Source: Chrysomallon squamiferum
Taxonomy: Eukaryota; Mollusca; Gastropoda; Neomphalida; Peltospiridae
Assembly (NCBI GenBank): GCA_012295275.1
Contig: CM022666.1
Coordinates: 447,501-482,500 of the forward strand
Reading direction: 5' to 3'
DNA: 35,000 nt
Shown here: piece after piece, positions 23,374 through 35,000 of the stretch
Layout of the letters: every line of letters begins with the position of its first letter
How positions within the stretch are numbered: position 1 is the stretch's first letter
Program-made: the position numbers and the translations under genes
Notes under the pieces: model-generated
Told to the model about the DNA's origin: nothing
The model's database searches: none
What the model saw: only the letters and a program-made list of their open reading frames with translations

Positions 23374-23869
23374 AATGTAATTATGCATATCTTGTAAATA
23401 TATATGTCACCTAACAATTGGAATTTTATCAAAATAAACAAATGCATTCGCTGTATAAGACATAGCAATATAAACAGTCGTAACAAAATACAAATATTTA
23501 AAGAAAAAAAAAACATAATCCACCAGCATACATACACATTAACTACCTGTGACATACACACACAGACATTCATGTACTCACTCACACACACACACACACA
23601 GACACGCACGTGCTGCACCACGTACAGATCACACTACTCTCTGGTGCGTGTGTTACAGAGCACACACAGAGAGAAACACTGCGCGAACTTTGCCCTCTGC
23701 CCGGTCACGAAGATAACGCGAGTTTAATAAACGATATTGGTGGACCACTCCCCGCGTTCCTTTACCTACCGTCTGCTCATCACCGCGCGCTCGTCTCCAC
23801 ACCGTGTCAAACTGGCGTGTATCACACACACTCAGTACCAGTCTTCAGATGTGTGGTACACGTTAATTA

Positions 23870-24215
23870 CCCGTCGTCAACGTGGTGCATGCACACACCG
23901 TGGAACAGTCGTCAACCTGCTGTCTATTGAATACGTCGTGTGCATGTCTGTGAATTGTATAAATCTTTGATACGTCATCGACGTATTGTATGCACTGGGT
24001 AACTATATCAACGTATTATATACATTCAGTACATATCAGCGCGTATTATCTACATCAATGTATGCAATACATTGAACAACTACATCAATGTATTGCACAT
24101 AATGAATACACTGTGGCAACGTGATATATACATTGAGGATTTATCATCAGCATGTGGTGCACATTGAGTAATTAGCGTCAACGTATTTTATACAAGATAT
24201 TACGCAATGTAAGAT
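23870..24215. repeat. Degenerate ~35-45 bp repeat, CATCAACGTATT...TACATTGAGTA type
   Basis: Diverged units share CGTCAACGT, a T(A/G)TATACATT block and (A)GTAACT. Examples begin near 23874 (CGTCGTCAACGTGGTGCATG), 23963 (TACGTCATCGACGTATTGTA), 24003 (CTATATCAACGTATTATATA), 24084 (CTACATCAATGTATTGCACA), 24144 (ATCATCAGCATGTGGTGCAC) and 24177 (GTCAACGTATTTTATACA). It lies just upstream of the exon at 24312. Confidence 0.5.
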
Positions 24216-24311
24216 ACAACGGATTATCTGTGTTTTGGATCTAACACCAACGATTCTGATCTAATCCTGTGTCAGCCCTAAATGAACAGGAATTCGTGAT
24301 CTCTCTTGCAG

Positions 24312-24406
24312 AGTGCGAGATAAACATCTACCCGACAAAAATGACTGACCAAGACGAATACCTCGACATTGAACAGTCGGGAAAGGAGAAAGACAAATCG
24401 AAAAAG
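24312..24406 (+). CDS. Candidate first coding exon, gene unknown (MTDQDEYLDIEQ...)
   Basis: The exon follows acceptor CTCTCTTGCAG (ends 24311) and ends at donor GTACGT (24407). From ATG at 24341 (A at -3) it encodes MTDQDEYLDIEQSGKEKDKS then KK, ending in phase 0. The acidic-then-basic, low-hydrophobicity sequence looks like a cytosolic N-terminus. The frame is also open upstream to the acceptor (CEINIYPTK before the Met), so the exon could instead be internal. Composition is less AT-biased than the flanks. The downstream exon is not recognised in the window. I do not know the family. It could be the N-terminal tail of a membrane transporter or channel, but that is speculation. Confidence 0.5.
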
Positions 24407-24503
24407 GTACGTTTAAGTTTTAATTTTTATTAAAATTATTTATTCAGTGTGGAGTGACAGCATTTACTTTCTTTCTCTGTATTCATCATATCTTTTATTT
24501 GTT

Positions 24504-24826
<323 letters not shown>

Positions 24827-25122
24827 ATGTATCTGTCTCTCTTTAACAAAGCAGCTATTTTTATATTTTCCCTTCCGCATTTCCCTCCGTGCACACAGGC
24901 ACGCGTACATTTTGTGAAATATAAATAACAACAAATAATTGTCTGACAATAGCAGTGGCTACAAAAAACCGGGAAACCGCTTCTAAAGAGAGGATATGGC
25001 ACTCAGTGACAAACAAGGTCGCAAAAAGAATCACATAATTGGCCTTTGCTGACAGTACACTTTTTTTTTGTAAACAGTTGTTTGTGTTTATATTAACGTT
25101 TAATAGTGCTGTTTCACTGAGC

Positions 25123-25480
<358 letters not shown>

Positions 25481-26211
25481 ATACACATAAATACAAACAC
25501 AAACACACGTTTATTACAAGTCTGAACACAGCTAGTTGACACAACTGTATTTTTATTTGCTGTGAATGTGTCGTCAACTGTTTTAATAGGCTCTGGATCT
25601 GCACACTGGTAACGTAATACACTGCACTCGCATAGTCATCTGTATACAACTTTATTTACAATAAAAACATTTTTATTGACACAGCTATTTTATTTACAGT
25701 TTCACACGTTTTGATATCACAGCTGCTCTTTCTAAAATATATTTAAATATTTTGTAAACATTAAATATCAAATCTAATTATCATTCGACAAGCATTTCCA
25801 AAACAAAATAAAACAACAACAAAGATAACTAGAGCGTCAGCAACAACAACAATAATAATAATCACGATGACGATAGTTATTATTGTTCTTGTTATTGTTA
25901 TATTATTATTATTGTTGTTGTTATTGTTGTTGTCTTAAAAGAGCACACTGTTAGAGAGTGAAAAAAAAACAACTAATGTATTTCTTTAAGCTGAAAGTAT
26001 TTTCGTCCAGTAACATGATGTAATTATAGCTATCAAGTCCGCGATGAGAAAAGAAGATGAAGAAAAAAAAACCCAGCAACATGTCTTCTAACAGTCGATC
26101 GATTGTTTCAGACGTGCTTATATCGATTGAAGGTTCAAGCACGCTTGGCGAGAGCACAAAATCCTTTAATCTTAGTCTAAGCTGACTACGCAAAACAAGG
26201 CAGTGCATAAT

Positions 26212-26579
<368 letters not shown>

Positions 26580-26930
26580 ACTTCCACGTGTATTTTGCGC
26601 TCTACGAGAAACGTGCAGCTTGTATGTTAAAGTGAAGAAATCAGCTGACTGTGGTTAGCGTGATAAATAAAGACTTGTAGGTCACTGTGTCACACGAGCA
26701 GACCGCTCTGCGCACACATGACGTGTAGGCGGGCAAATCGCAGTTGTTTTATTAACGAGAAATGTTCTAATGAGGCTTTTAACGAAAGACTTCGAGTGAC
26801 TGTGGAGATGAGTTTTTCTGGGAGTGTCTACACGGTTCTTGTCACAACAGACAGCTATGTCGTATGCACAGACAGTGAGGACGTGAGTCGTGTTTGTCAT
26901 GGTCAGTTGTGTGACGCTTAGTGAGTCATT

Positions 26931-26978
26931 ATGAGTCAAAGCAGAACAGTGGACTTTTCTAAGAAAACTTCGCGGCAG
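26931..26978 (+). CDS. Candidate alternative first coding exon (MSQSRTVDFSKKTSRQ)
   Basis: ATG at 26931 is preceded in frame by TGA nine bases upstream, so it must be the start if translated. It encodes 16 residues, MSQSRTVDFSKKTSRQ, and ends CAG|GTAAAT in phase 0. It shares phase and general make-up (polar, Lys/Ser, ending in basic residues) with the exon at 24312-24406. The most economical reading is two alternative promoters and N-termini feeding the same downstream exon. Upstream sequence (26640-26930) is GC-richer, with CpGs and a TATA-like TAAATAAA near 26664. Other short frames over 26682-26939 are more likely 5' UTR than genes. Confidence 0.45.
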
Positions 26979-27042
26979 GTAAATAACTACGTGTGTTATT
27001 TGTATGTAATTTTATATACTGAACTAGTCTTACGTCAAACTA

Positions 27043-27336
<294 letters not shown>

Positions 27337-27559
27337 TATTGTATTCTATTTCTGTATAATTTTATGCATATACCGGCATGTATACACTTTTGTCAAACAA
27401 AAATAGGACAGTTTCTTTCAATACCGTTGTTAACAGCTGCTCCCACTACAAACATCGATATGTCTGCAGTTGCTGTGGTTGCAACCGTCGTTGCCGTTAT
27501 TAAATTATCGAGATTCATTTTCGAGTACTCAGAATTCCGCCCAGTGGCAACAGTAGTTC

Positions 27560-27930
27560 AGCTTGTCGTAGTGGTAGTTGTCGTAGTGGTGATAATAGTA
27601 GTAGCAAAAGTAGCGATAGCAACAGTAATAGTAGTAGTAGTAGCAGAGGTAGAAGTAGCAGCAGTAGTAGTAGTAGTAACAGTGGTAGACGTAGTAGTAA
27701 TAATGAAAGAAGTTGTAGTTGTAGTAGCCCTAGCAGTAGTAGTAGTAGTAACAGTAGTAGACGTAGTAGTAATAATGAAAGAAGTTGTAGTTGTAGTAAC
27801 CCTAGCAGTAGTAATAGTGGTGGTGGTTGTAGTAGCAGTAGTAATAGTGGTGGTGGTTGTAGTTGCAGTAGTAATACTGGTGGTTGTAGTAGTAGTAGTG
27901 GTAATAAAAGCAGCAGCTGTGTTAGAGATA
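27560..27930. repeat. (GTA)n-derived array with 72-bp duplication
   Basis: GTA/GTAGCA/GTTGTA units. A 72-bp segment containing TAATGAAAGAAGTTGTAG occurs at about 27701 and again at 27773, and AGTAATAGTGGTGGTGGTTG is repeated after that. The Val-rich plus-strand and Leu-rich minus-strand reading frames are repeat artefacts. Confidence 0.92.
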
Positions 27931-28222
27931 ACGTTTGTCTTTTGATCTGCTCTGCTGCTTGTATTAACAAGTGATGTTTCTGTTCCCTTGTTTCTTTGTT
28001 TTCCAACGTTTTAACAACCGCGGCGACAAAGACGGCGATAATGTGGCGTTGTTTAGTTATCGGAGACGTTGAAAGGTGCACGTTGCTAACCCTCCCGTCA
28101 GCGACGTTGTCAGATGAAAAAGTGTGTGTTAACTAAATTACTCGTGTTGCATCCACTCATCACAGTCACTCGCAGTCAGCGTCAGAACACAACGCGAGGC
28201 CGCGTACAAAGCGTTCAGTGAT

Positions 28223-28336
28223 CCGCACAAACAGTTCCAAAGCGTTCCGCACAAACAGTTCCAAAACAGTGCACAAACAGTTCAAAAACAGTGCACAAAC
28301 AGTTCAAAAACAGTGCACAAACAGATCAAAAACAGC
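28223..28336. repeat. 22-25 bp tandem repeat (five copies)
   Basis: Units are CACAAACAGTTC(C/A)AAAACAGTG. The first two carry CCGCACAAACAGTTCCAAAG, the next are 22 bp with GTG linkers, and the last has AGATC. Confidence 0.93.
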
Positions 28337-28568
28337 TCTTTATGACTCCGTGTTTTGTGTTATTTGTTTCAATAGTTTTGTTATTGTTTTGTTTTTTGTT
28401 TTTTTTTATTTATCTTTATTTTTTTTTTTTTTTTTGTTGTTGTTTGTTTGCTTATTATTTCGGATGTTTTACACATACATATATACATAGCTAGCCAAAC
28501 ATGCTCCATTACTGCATTAACATTAGTCAACATTTTTCAATTATTAATTTTCTTTTCTTTTTCACCTC

Positions 28569-28623
<55 letters not shown>

Positions 28624-29082
28624 TCACACACACACTCACACATGTATTTATACATATATATATATTCTTAAGCGATTTAATGGTTTCCTGTTTTAAAACG
28701 TTTTTCCACTACACGTCTAATCTGAGTTAGTGGCTTCGTACTTATCAGTGTGAAGCACTGCTCCAGGTCAGTGCATTAAAACACAACCACTCTACTAGGC
28801 ACGTCTCCTATCACCAAGTCTGTGTAGACGCAGTGAAACCCCTCTGTGTGATATTTATGAGCATCTGACTTTCAAAGGTTTCAGTTTTTATAGTTTCTTA
28901 AATAGTACTAAACATTCTTGTTTATCGTCTTCGTGTGTTAGTGATTTGAAATGTACGTGCTTACGTATACACATACACACCTACATATTATATACGTACA
29001 TAAATACATAGTATATACATACGTACATACGTACATATATACAAACAAACATGAATACATAAATACATACATATATACATAC

Positions 29083-29115
<33 letters not shown>

Positions 29116-29430
29116 CATATTTATATGTATAAACATATAAATACATATATCTGTACACACAGACATACACGCACACTCACACTCACACACACACACACAC
29201 ATACAACCAAGTTAATAAATCATTATAAATATGCAGTTAAGATACTTGTATTTTCTTCCTATCGTGTTTCGTGTTGCGCGAGTTTGGCGAATCCTGACAG
29301 TGACGAGTAACGTGGACAGACACGTGGTCGAGACCAGCCGAGCGATTGTTTATCTACGTAATAAAACACAACTGTTCTGTGTCTGCACACGTGACACCTA
29401 CCTGTCAGTGTGAATAACCGTAGTGTGGAA
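28337..29430. other. Spacer with poly-T, CA and ATAC/TA tracts
   Basis: T-rich run 28380-28440, (CA)n 28572-28642, ATAC/TA imperfect repeats 28965-29140 and CA 29160-29205. The 60-codon frames at 29231-29441 lie in a GC-richer patch but show no signal peptide, domain or splice support. Confidence 0.75.
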
Positions 29431-29431
29431 C

Positions 29432-29935
29432 ACAACAACACAGTAAATAACTACAGTAAATACATAGTAAATAACTACAGTAAATACAGAGTAAATAACT
29501 ACAGTGTGAAATAAAATATTACAGTAAATAACTACAGTAATACAGTAAATAACTACAGTAAATAATAGTAAATAACTACAGTGTGAAATATAATATTACA
29601 GTAAATAACTACACTACAGTAATACAGTAAATAACTACAGTAAATAATAGTAAATAACTACAGTGTTAAATAAAATATTACAGTAAATAACTACAGTGTG
29701 AAATATACCATTACAGTAAATAACTACAGTAATACAGTAAATAACTACAGTAAACAATAGTAAATAACTACAGTAAATAATAGTAAATAACTACAGTGTG
29801 AAATATAATATTACAGTAAATAACTACACTACAGTAATACAGTAAATATCTACAGTAAATAATAGTAAATAACTACAGTGTGAAATAAAATATTACAGTA
29901 AATAACTACAGTGTGAAGTATACAGTAAATAGCTT
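29432..29935. repeat. AT-rich minisatellite, TACAGTAAATAACTACAGT type
   Basis: About 500 bp built almost only from ACAGTAAATAACTACAGT, GTGTGAAATATAATATT and AATAGTAAATAAC blocks. A larger block (AATATTACAGTAAATAACTA, then CACTACAGTAATACAG) recurs near 29592 and 29808, suggesting a higher-order period of about 216 bp. Confidence 0.9.
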
Positions 29936-30511
<576 letters not shown>

Positions 30512-32068
30512 GTTGTCACCTCTAATCGCTGGTTTACACCTGCTTACTACTTAGTCACACTTAACTCAGTTACAACGACGGTAACGACGACGTTGAAGTT
30601 GTACACGTGACAAACAGATCCTGAATTTAATATCTTCTTGTTACCCAGCCAACCGTATCTGTCACGCTGTTAGCACACAGAGAAAAACTGATATTCTTTT
30701 CACACTGTCACAACATTCCAAACTGATGAATCTGTCTGTCAAATACTCAACAAACTTTGTCTGTGAGAGAGCGTGCATACTGGACGAATCAAGCATAACA
30801 TTTGTTTTGTGTTTTGAAAACAATGACTCAACGATACACATAAAACATCCGTTTGCTGTTCTGTGGAATGTCTGTTAGTGACTAAGTATTTAAAAAACGT
30901 GAATTATTTGCTTTGTGAAAAGGTTTGTTACTGAAAATGTGTGTTACTGAATGAACATTAAGAAATATAACTAACTATACGGTGTACTGTAACGTGAATA
31001 AGTGAAAATAATGGCTTGGTACATAATATTAATATAAAGATATTTTTATTTTTTTTTTTTTTTTTATGTATTATGATACGATAATATTAATATGTGAGGC
31101 AAAACAAATATTTCACCATTAAGTACCAATGGACGATAGAAAATGCGCACTGTATATTTTATATCTGCTTTTCTTCAAATGCTCTTAGCTTTTCTTTTCT
31201 TTTCTTTTTCTCGTATATATTTCACAAAAATCAATATTTTGATTATAGTTAATAATTTATTACGTGGAATGTTTTGTATCTTATTTTCTAGAATAGTTTG
31301 ACATTTTAATTTGAAAAACAGTAAACAAAATTTCTTCCTAAACGAAAATTACATAATAAATAAAGAAAATAAAAACAATATATATATATATATAAAAATT
31401 ACATAATAAATATAGAAAATAAAAACAGTATATATATATATATAAATGTTACATAATAAATAAAGAAAATAAAAACATATAAATGTTCTAGCAGAAATAG
31501 GTAAATCAGAAACACAACAATTAATCCATCATTTAACCGAGATTTTGACTTGTGTGTACGAGATTTTGACTTGTGTGTACATGGATGAACAAACTGGGTT
31601 ACAAGTCGTTTATTTCCAGCCTGGAGTCTTCCGCTTTAATTAATTACCCTGTTAGAGCTCTCCACTTCAGAAGTATCGAATAGCGATGACGCAGAACGGG
31701 CTCCACTGAAGCGAGGAGGTCGCGTGCAACTTCCGGTCTGTTTGTGCAGACACGACGTTGTTCACGCAACACCTACTTCCTACGCGAGGGTTAAAACGTG
31801 CACGTTTGCTGTTGTAAATATTGCATATTTACTTTGTTCATGCACTTGAAAACTGCGACAGCCTCTTTTCCGGATTACGTACATAGTAACCCATTAAGTG
31901 TCATGTTTAGTGTAGCATCTACACAAGTTAATAAGGCAAAAATATATAAATAAATAAATATACTGAGGACTTTGGAATGGTAAAGGAAATTGTAAATATT
32001 TAGAAATATAATTTATTACTTTACCCTTTGTCGTCTGTGGTTTTTGTGTTAAATGTCTAAACGGACAG
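30512..32068. other. Spacer with a 50-bp triplicate repeat
   Basis: No gene is supported. ACATAATAAATAAAGAAAAT recurs every 50 bp at 31351, 31401 and 31451, separated by (TA)n. A 21-bp duplication (CGAGATTTTGACTTGTGTGTA) lies at about 31539-31580. A GC/CpG-richer patch at 31660-31800 might be regulatory or an old element. Confidence 0.7.
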
Positions 32069-32450
32069 AAGCAGTAGTAGTAGTAGCAGTAGTAGTAGCA
32101 GTAACAGAAATAGTAGGAGAGACAGTGGTAATCGTAGTAGTCGCAATGATAGTTGCAATAGTTGTAGGGGCTTTAGTAGAAGAAAAAGAAGAAGTAGTAG
32201 TTGTTGTAGTAGTAGTAGTTGTTGTTGTTGTTGTAGTAGTAGTAGTTGTAGTAGTAGTAGTAGTTGTAGTTGTTGTTGTAGTAGTAGTTGTTGTATGTAG
32301 TAGATGTTGTAGTAGTAGTTGTTGTTGTAGTAGTAGTAGTTGTAGTAGTAGTAGTTGTTGTTGTTGTAGTAGTAGTAGTAGTTGTTGTAGTAGTAGTATT
32401 GGTGGTAGTAGTGGTGGCAGTAGCATCAACAAAGGCAGTAGTAATACAAA
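32069..32450. repeat. (GTA)n/(GTT)n compound array
   Basis: About 380 bp of GTA, GTT and GCA triplets. Overlapping Val-, Cys/Ser- or Thr/Leu-rich frames on both strands are artefacts. (AAGT)n follows at 32467-32495. Confidence 0.95.
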
Positions 32451-32495
32451 TAAGTTAGTTCTAAATAAGTAAGTAAGTAAGTAAGTAAGTAAGTA

Positions 32496-33490
32496 TTAAC
32501 ACGAATACTAGGTTTCTGAAACCAGAGATAATCACACGACAAGGTGGATTAAAAACAAACATCTTCCCAGCTTGTTGCATCCCGCCCTCAAACAGCTGCG
32601 CACCGCAGCTGGAATTCCTGACGTCGTATTTTAGACTAACCTTTATGTTATCTTTCACGCAGATCTCAGTTTTACTAACAACGTTTCTGCCATTCTTGTC
32701 TATTTATCTGCTGTTCTGCAGAATCCACAGTTCACTGCCGTGGTTTGATCTCGTGACCCTTCTGTCTTTAATCTTGTACACTTAATACTCGGAGCAGACG
32801 CAGCATTCATTTCAGCGAATTGTTGTTCTGATACTTAGGTCAACAAAAAGAAAACAAAATAAATAACTAAATAATGTTAGAGAAAATAAACTGAATTACT
32901 GGAATGTCAGTGGGGCATTTATAAATAAGATCATAAGAAATCGCTAAAAGCAGTACACTGTGAAAGAAAAATATGAAAGAATGAATGAATGAAATATAGA
33001 AGAAAAAAGAATGAAACCATATATAAATTTAAAGGGAGAAAAAGAAGAAAGAACGAAGAAGGGAAGGAAAGAAAAACATGAAAGTTGAAAAAAGGAAAAG
33101 GAAGAGTTATAAAATAAAACAAAGAACAAAAGAAAAATAAATATGAAATAAATAAAGATATGTAATAAATAGGAGAGTTAAAATAAAATAAAAAGAAATA
33201 ACTAAGAAAGAAATGAAAGGTATGAAGCAAAAAGAACAATTAAATTTCAAATAAAAAAAACGAATGAAAGAAAAATAAGTAAAAATAACGAAAAGAAAGT
33301 AGATAAATAAAAGTGAAAAAAAAAGAAGAATTAACTGAAAGAAAAACTAATGAAAAATGTATACAAAAGAAAAAGAAGAAAGTAAATAAATATATAAAAA
33401 TAAATATTAATAATAAAAAAAATAAATAAAAATAAACATATGCAGACAAAATAAATTGTATATTTAGGTTTTATCACTTTCGTTTCTTCT

Positions 33491-33523
<33 letters not shown>

Positions 33524-34338
33524 CTTTCTTTTTTTATGTTTCCAATAATTCAAAGCATCTGTCATTTTATTCTCTAATTAAACGTCAAAGGCTCTGATAA
33601 ATCCTCACTGCTCATGCGCACCGGCTGTTTTGTGTTAGGAACCTCGAGATGCTAATTTACGTCTTCTTGTATTTAATCTTATTACACAGCCTTGTGACAC
33701 GTGTTCTGATTGGTTCATTGTTATCGAGACAAATCGTAAAAGTTCGGCTTATCACGACACATATGTTATGTGCCGAATTAAACCACGATGTGTTATCGTT
33801 CGCGAAGATTCGGGTCACAGGCAGAAACAAAAGAGGAAAAGTGATACGAAACGAAATCTCTGTAAACTGGAAATAAACCAGTAAAGAAAGAAAAACAAAT
33901 GCTAATAAATTAAAAAAAAAAAAAAAAAAAAACTATATTAGAATTAAATTTTATAGAAAAAAAAAGAAAAAAAAGAAAAGAAAGAAAGATACAGCAAAAA
34001 TATATATATTTATATAAAACCTAAACACTTAGGCAGACAAATAGATGAAGATGGGAGATTATGTACTTTCTGTGGGGTAGAAAGATACATATATCTTGGG
34101 TAGATCAAAATAATAACAACAACCACCACCACTACAACAACAACAACAATTATAAGTAATAATAATAATAATTTTAAAACGCTCTCTCACGGGTCAGTGG
34201 TTGGAATGAACAGACAGACAGACAGACGGTGACAAAGACGATTTCTTCTGTCGCCTTTTTCTCCTTTTTGACCCGCGCTAGGATATTGCAAATTACCGAT
34301 AACATCAATACCGGTAAATTACTCACAGATATTCTCAG
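32496..34338. other. Spacer including a purine-rich segment and homopolymers
   Basis: No gene is supported. From about 32935 to 33450 the plus strand is almost entirely A and G with scattered T (AAAGAAAGAA-type). Poly-T lies at 33488-33523 and poly-A at 33911-33932. (ACA)n/(AAC)n occurs at 34114-34150 and (CAGA)n at 34211-34227. Confidence 0.75.
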
Positions 34339-34960
34339 TACCGGTTTTCCCCGGTTTTAGTTAGTTTGTGCACAGGAAAAGGTTCTTACGGGGCTTTTGT
34401 GGACACAGTTTTCTGTTACACAAACTCATTTTATTTATTATTTGCACTCATCTGACAGCATTATTCATTATCTTCCTTTTCCTACCTGTCTTCAGATTAA
34501 ATCATGAAATGAACTTTTATAGAACTTAAAATGGGTAGAAAAGGTATATAAGAAATGTCCATGCAATAAAAAACAAAGAAGAAATGTGATGCGAACTATA
34601 TTAAAAAGGAAACAAGGAAATTGCATTTATTATCCAAAATGTACATCGTATGTTTTGCAACTTTTGAGAAGTTCTGATTCATTCCTCGATACTCGAGAAG
34701 TATGACTTTAAAAAACACAAAACATCTAGTGTCTTGGGCGACAACCGAGAAGCAGGAACCAATCCTTTATCACTAGTCGCTAAAATGACTTAGCATGGCA
34801 TACATGTCAGCAATCAAACAGGTAAACGTGGAACATTGAACACACAAGCATCGAACTCGCATCTGAAGGCACACTAGCAACAACCGAGTAACTAACATAA
34901 TCTTATGTTAACAACTAACATATCTCTCAACATAACTCGTTAAAACTGAGAAAACCGGTA
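34339..34960. mobile_element. Segment bounded by TACCGGTTTTC inverted repeats (possible non-autonomous element)
   Basis: The left end is TACCGGTTTTCCCCGGTTTT; the complement of the right end is TACCGGTTTTCTCAGTTTTA. After one gap about 20 of 25 positions agree. No coding capacity and no clear target duplication are seen. The TACCGG terminus recalls the element at 8745-9033. Confidence 0.35.
34825..34910 (-). mobile_element. Possible tRNA-derived SINE head
   Basis: On the minus strand AGTTACTCGGTTGTTGC resembles a tRNA D-arm/A-box, and GCGAGTTCGATGC about 30 bp later resembles the T-arm/B-box. The sequence between is the right length for an anticodon arm, but no tRNA cloverleaf can be completed. 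Confidence 0.3.
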
Positions 34961-35000
34961 TTGGTGCTTCGGTAACCGTATTACACGTTAGTAACTAAAA

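Noticed and set aside
23610-23930. 106-codon frame in a GC-richer patch
   Set aside because: The CpG/GC content explains the lack of stops. It runs into the degenerate repeat and shows no domain.
26718-26921. 67-codon frame upstream of the MSQSR exon
   Set aside because: No signal peptide or recognisable domain, and it overlaps an opposite-strand frame of similar length. More likely 5' UTR or promoter sequence.
27364-28081. Long Val-rich plus-strand and Leu-rich minus-strand frames
   Set aside because: Both read through a (GTA)n array with internal duplications. Opposite-strand frames open over the same triplet repeat are an artefact.
29231-29441. Overlapping 60-codon frames on both strands
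   Set aside because: No splice sites, signal peptide or similarity; the local GC-rich patch reduces stop frequency.
32053-32472. Val/Cys-Ser and Thr-rich frames on both strands
   Set aside because: Compound GTA/GTT repeat; no start context, splice or domain evidence.
32663-32783. Hydrophobic frame after a CACGCAG acceptor (ISVLLTTFLPFLSIYLLF...)
   Set aside because: Looks like a membrane segment but ends in a stop after about 40 codons without a donor; no gene context.

Overview
The window is animal nuclear DNA. It is AT-rich, has very long simple-sequence tracts and long introns with GT/AG ends, and is probably from a mollusc. The best taxonomic clue is a neuropeptide precursor at the left end that encodes 11 tandem amidated peptides ending in LASGLI or LANGLI. 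This peptide family (LASGLVamide/LASGLIamide) is, as I recall, described from molluscs. Fewer than 2.4 kb of the 35 kb is convincingly coding. The rest is microsatellites, minisatellites, small inverted-repeat elements and AT-rich spacer.

Four transcription units can be supported by splice-phase reasoning. (1) Plus strand, 18-2859: a two-exon LASGLI-amide neuropeptide precursor of 214 residues. A signal-peptide exon lies at the very edge of the window and a peptide-array exon follows a 2.2 kb intron; a poly(A) signal is at 2934. (2) Minus strand, 13223-10220: a two-exon secreted precursor of 280 residues with a signal peptide, several KR sites, one clear amidated peptide (GKR), and an N/W-rich middle that I do not recognise. 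It has a TATA box, an E-box and a palindromic CRE just upstream. More CREs lie in its intron, inside a degenerate repeat, and one lies 0.8 kb upstream. (3) Plus strand, 17078-20044: a five-exon BTB/POZ protein of 242 residues resembling the N-terminal part of the serine-enriched protein (gprs) family, but ending soon after the BTB fold. (4) Plus strand, 24312-24406 and 26931-26978: two short exons, each with an ATG and each ending in phase 0 at a good donor. They look like alternative first coding exons of a gene that continues beyond the recognisable part of the window.

The two precursors would act as secreted signalling peptides made by dibasic cleavage and C-terminal amidation. The C-terminus of the second precursor (MDSLASGILR) is strikingly like the repeated peptide of the first (FDSLASGLIGKR), which may point to shared ancestry. 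No functional link to the BTB gene is visible.

Non-genic layout: 2.9-9.9 kb holds ATT/AAT tracts, a 36-bp minisatellite (5.4-5.9 kb), a possible SINE fragment (7.8 kb) and a 289-bp inverted-repeat element (8.75-9.03 kb). The span 13.5-17.0 kb holds a 21-bp/84-bp hierarchical repeat and many microsatellites. From 20.3 to 30.5 kb, long GA/CT tracts occur about every 1 kb. From 27.5 to 35 kb there are minisatellites, a purine-rich stretch and an inverted-repeat-bounded segment at the right end. No rRNA, functional tRNA or CRISPR array is seen.
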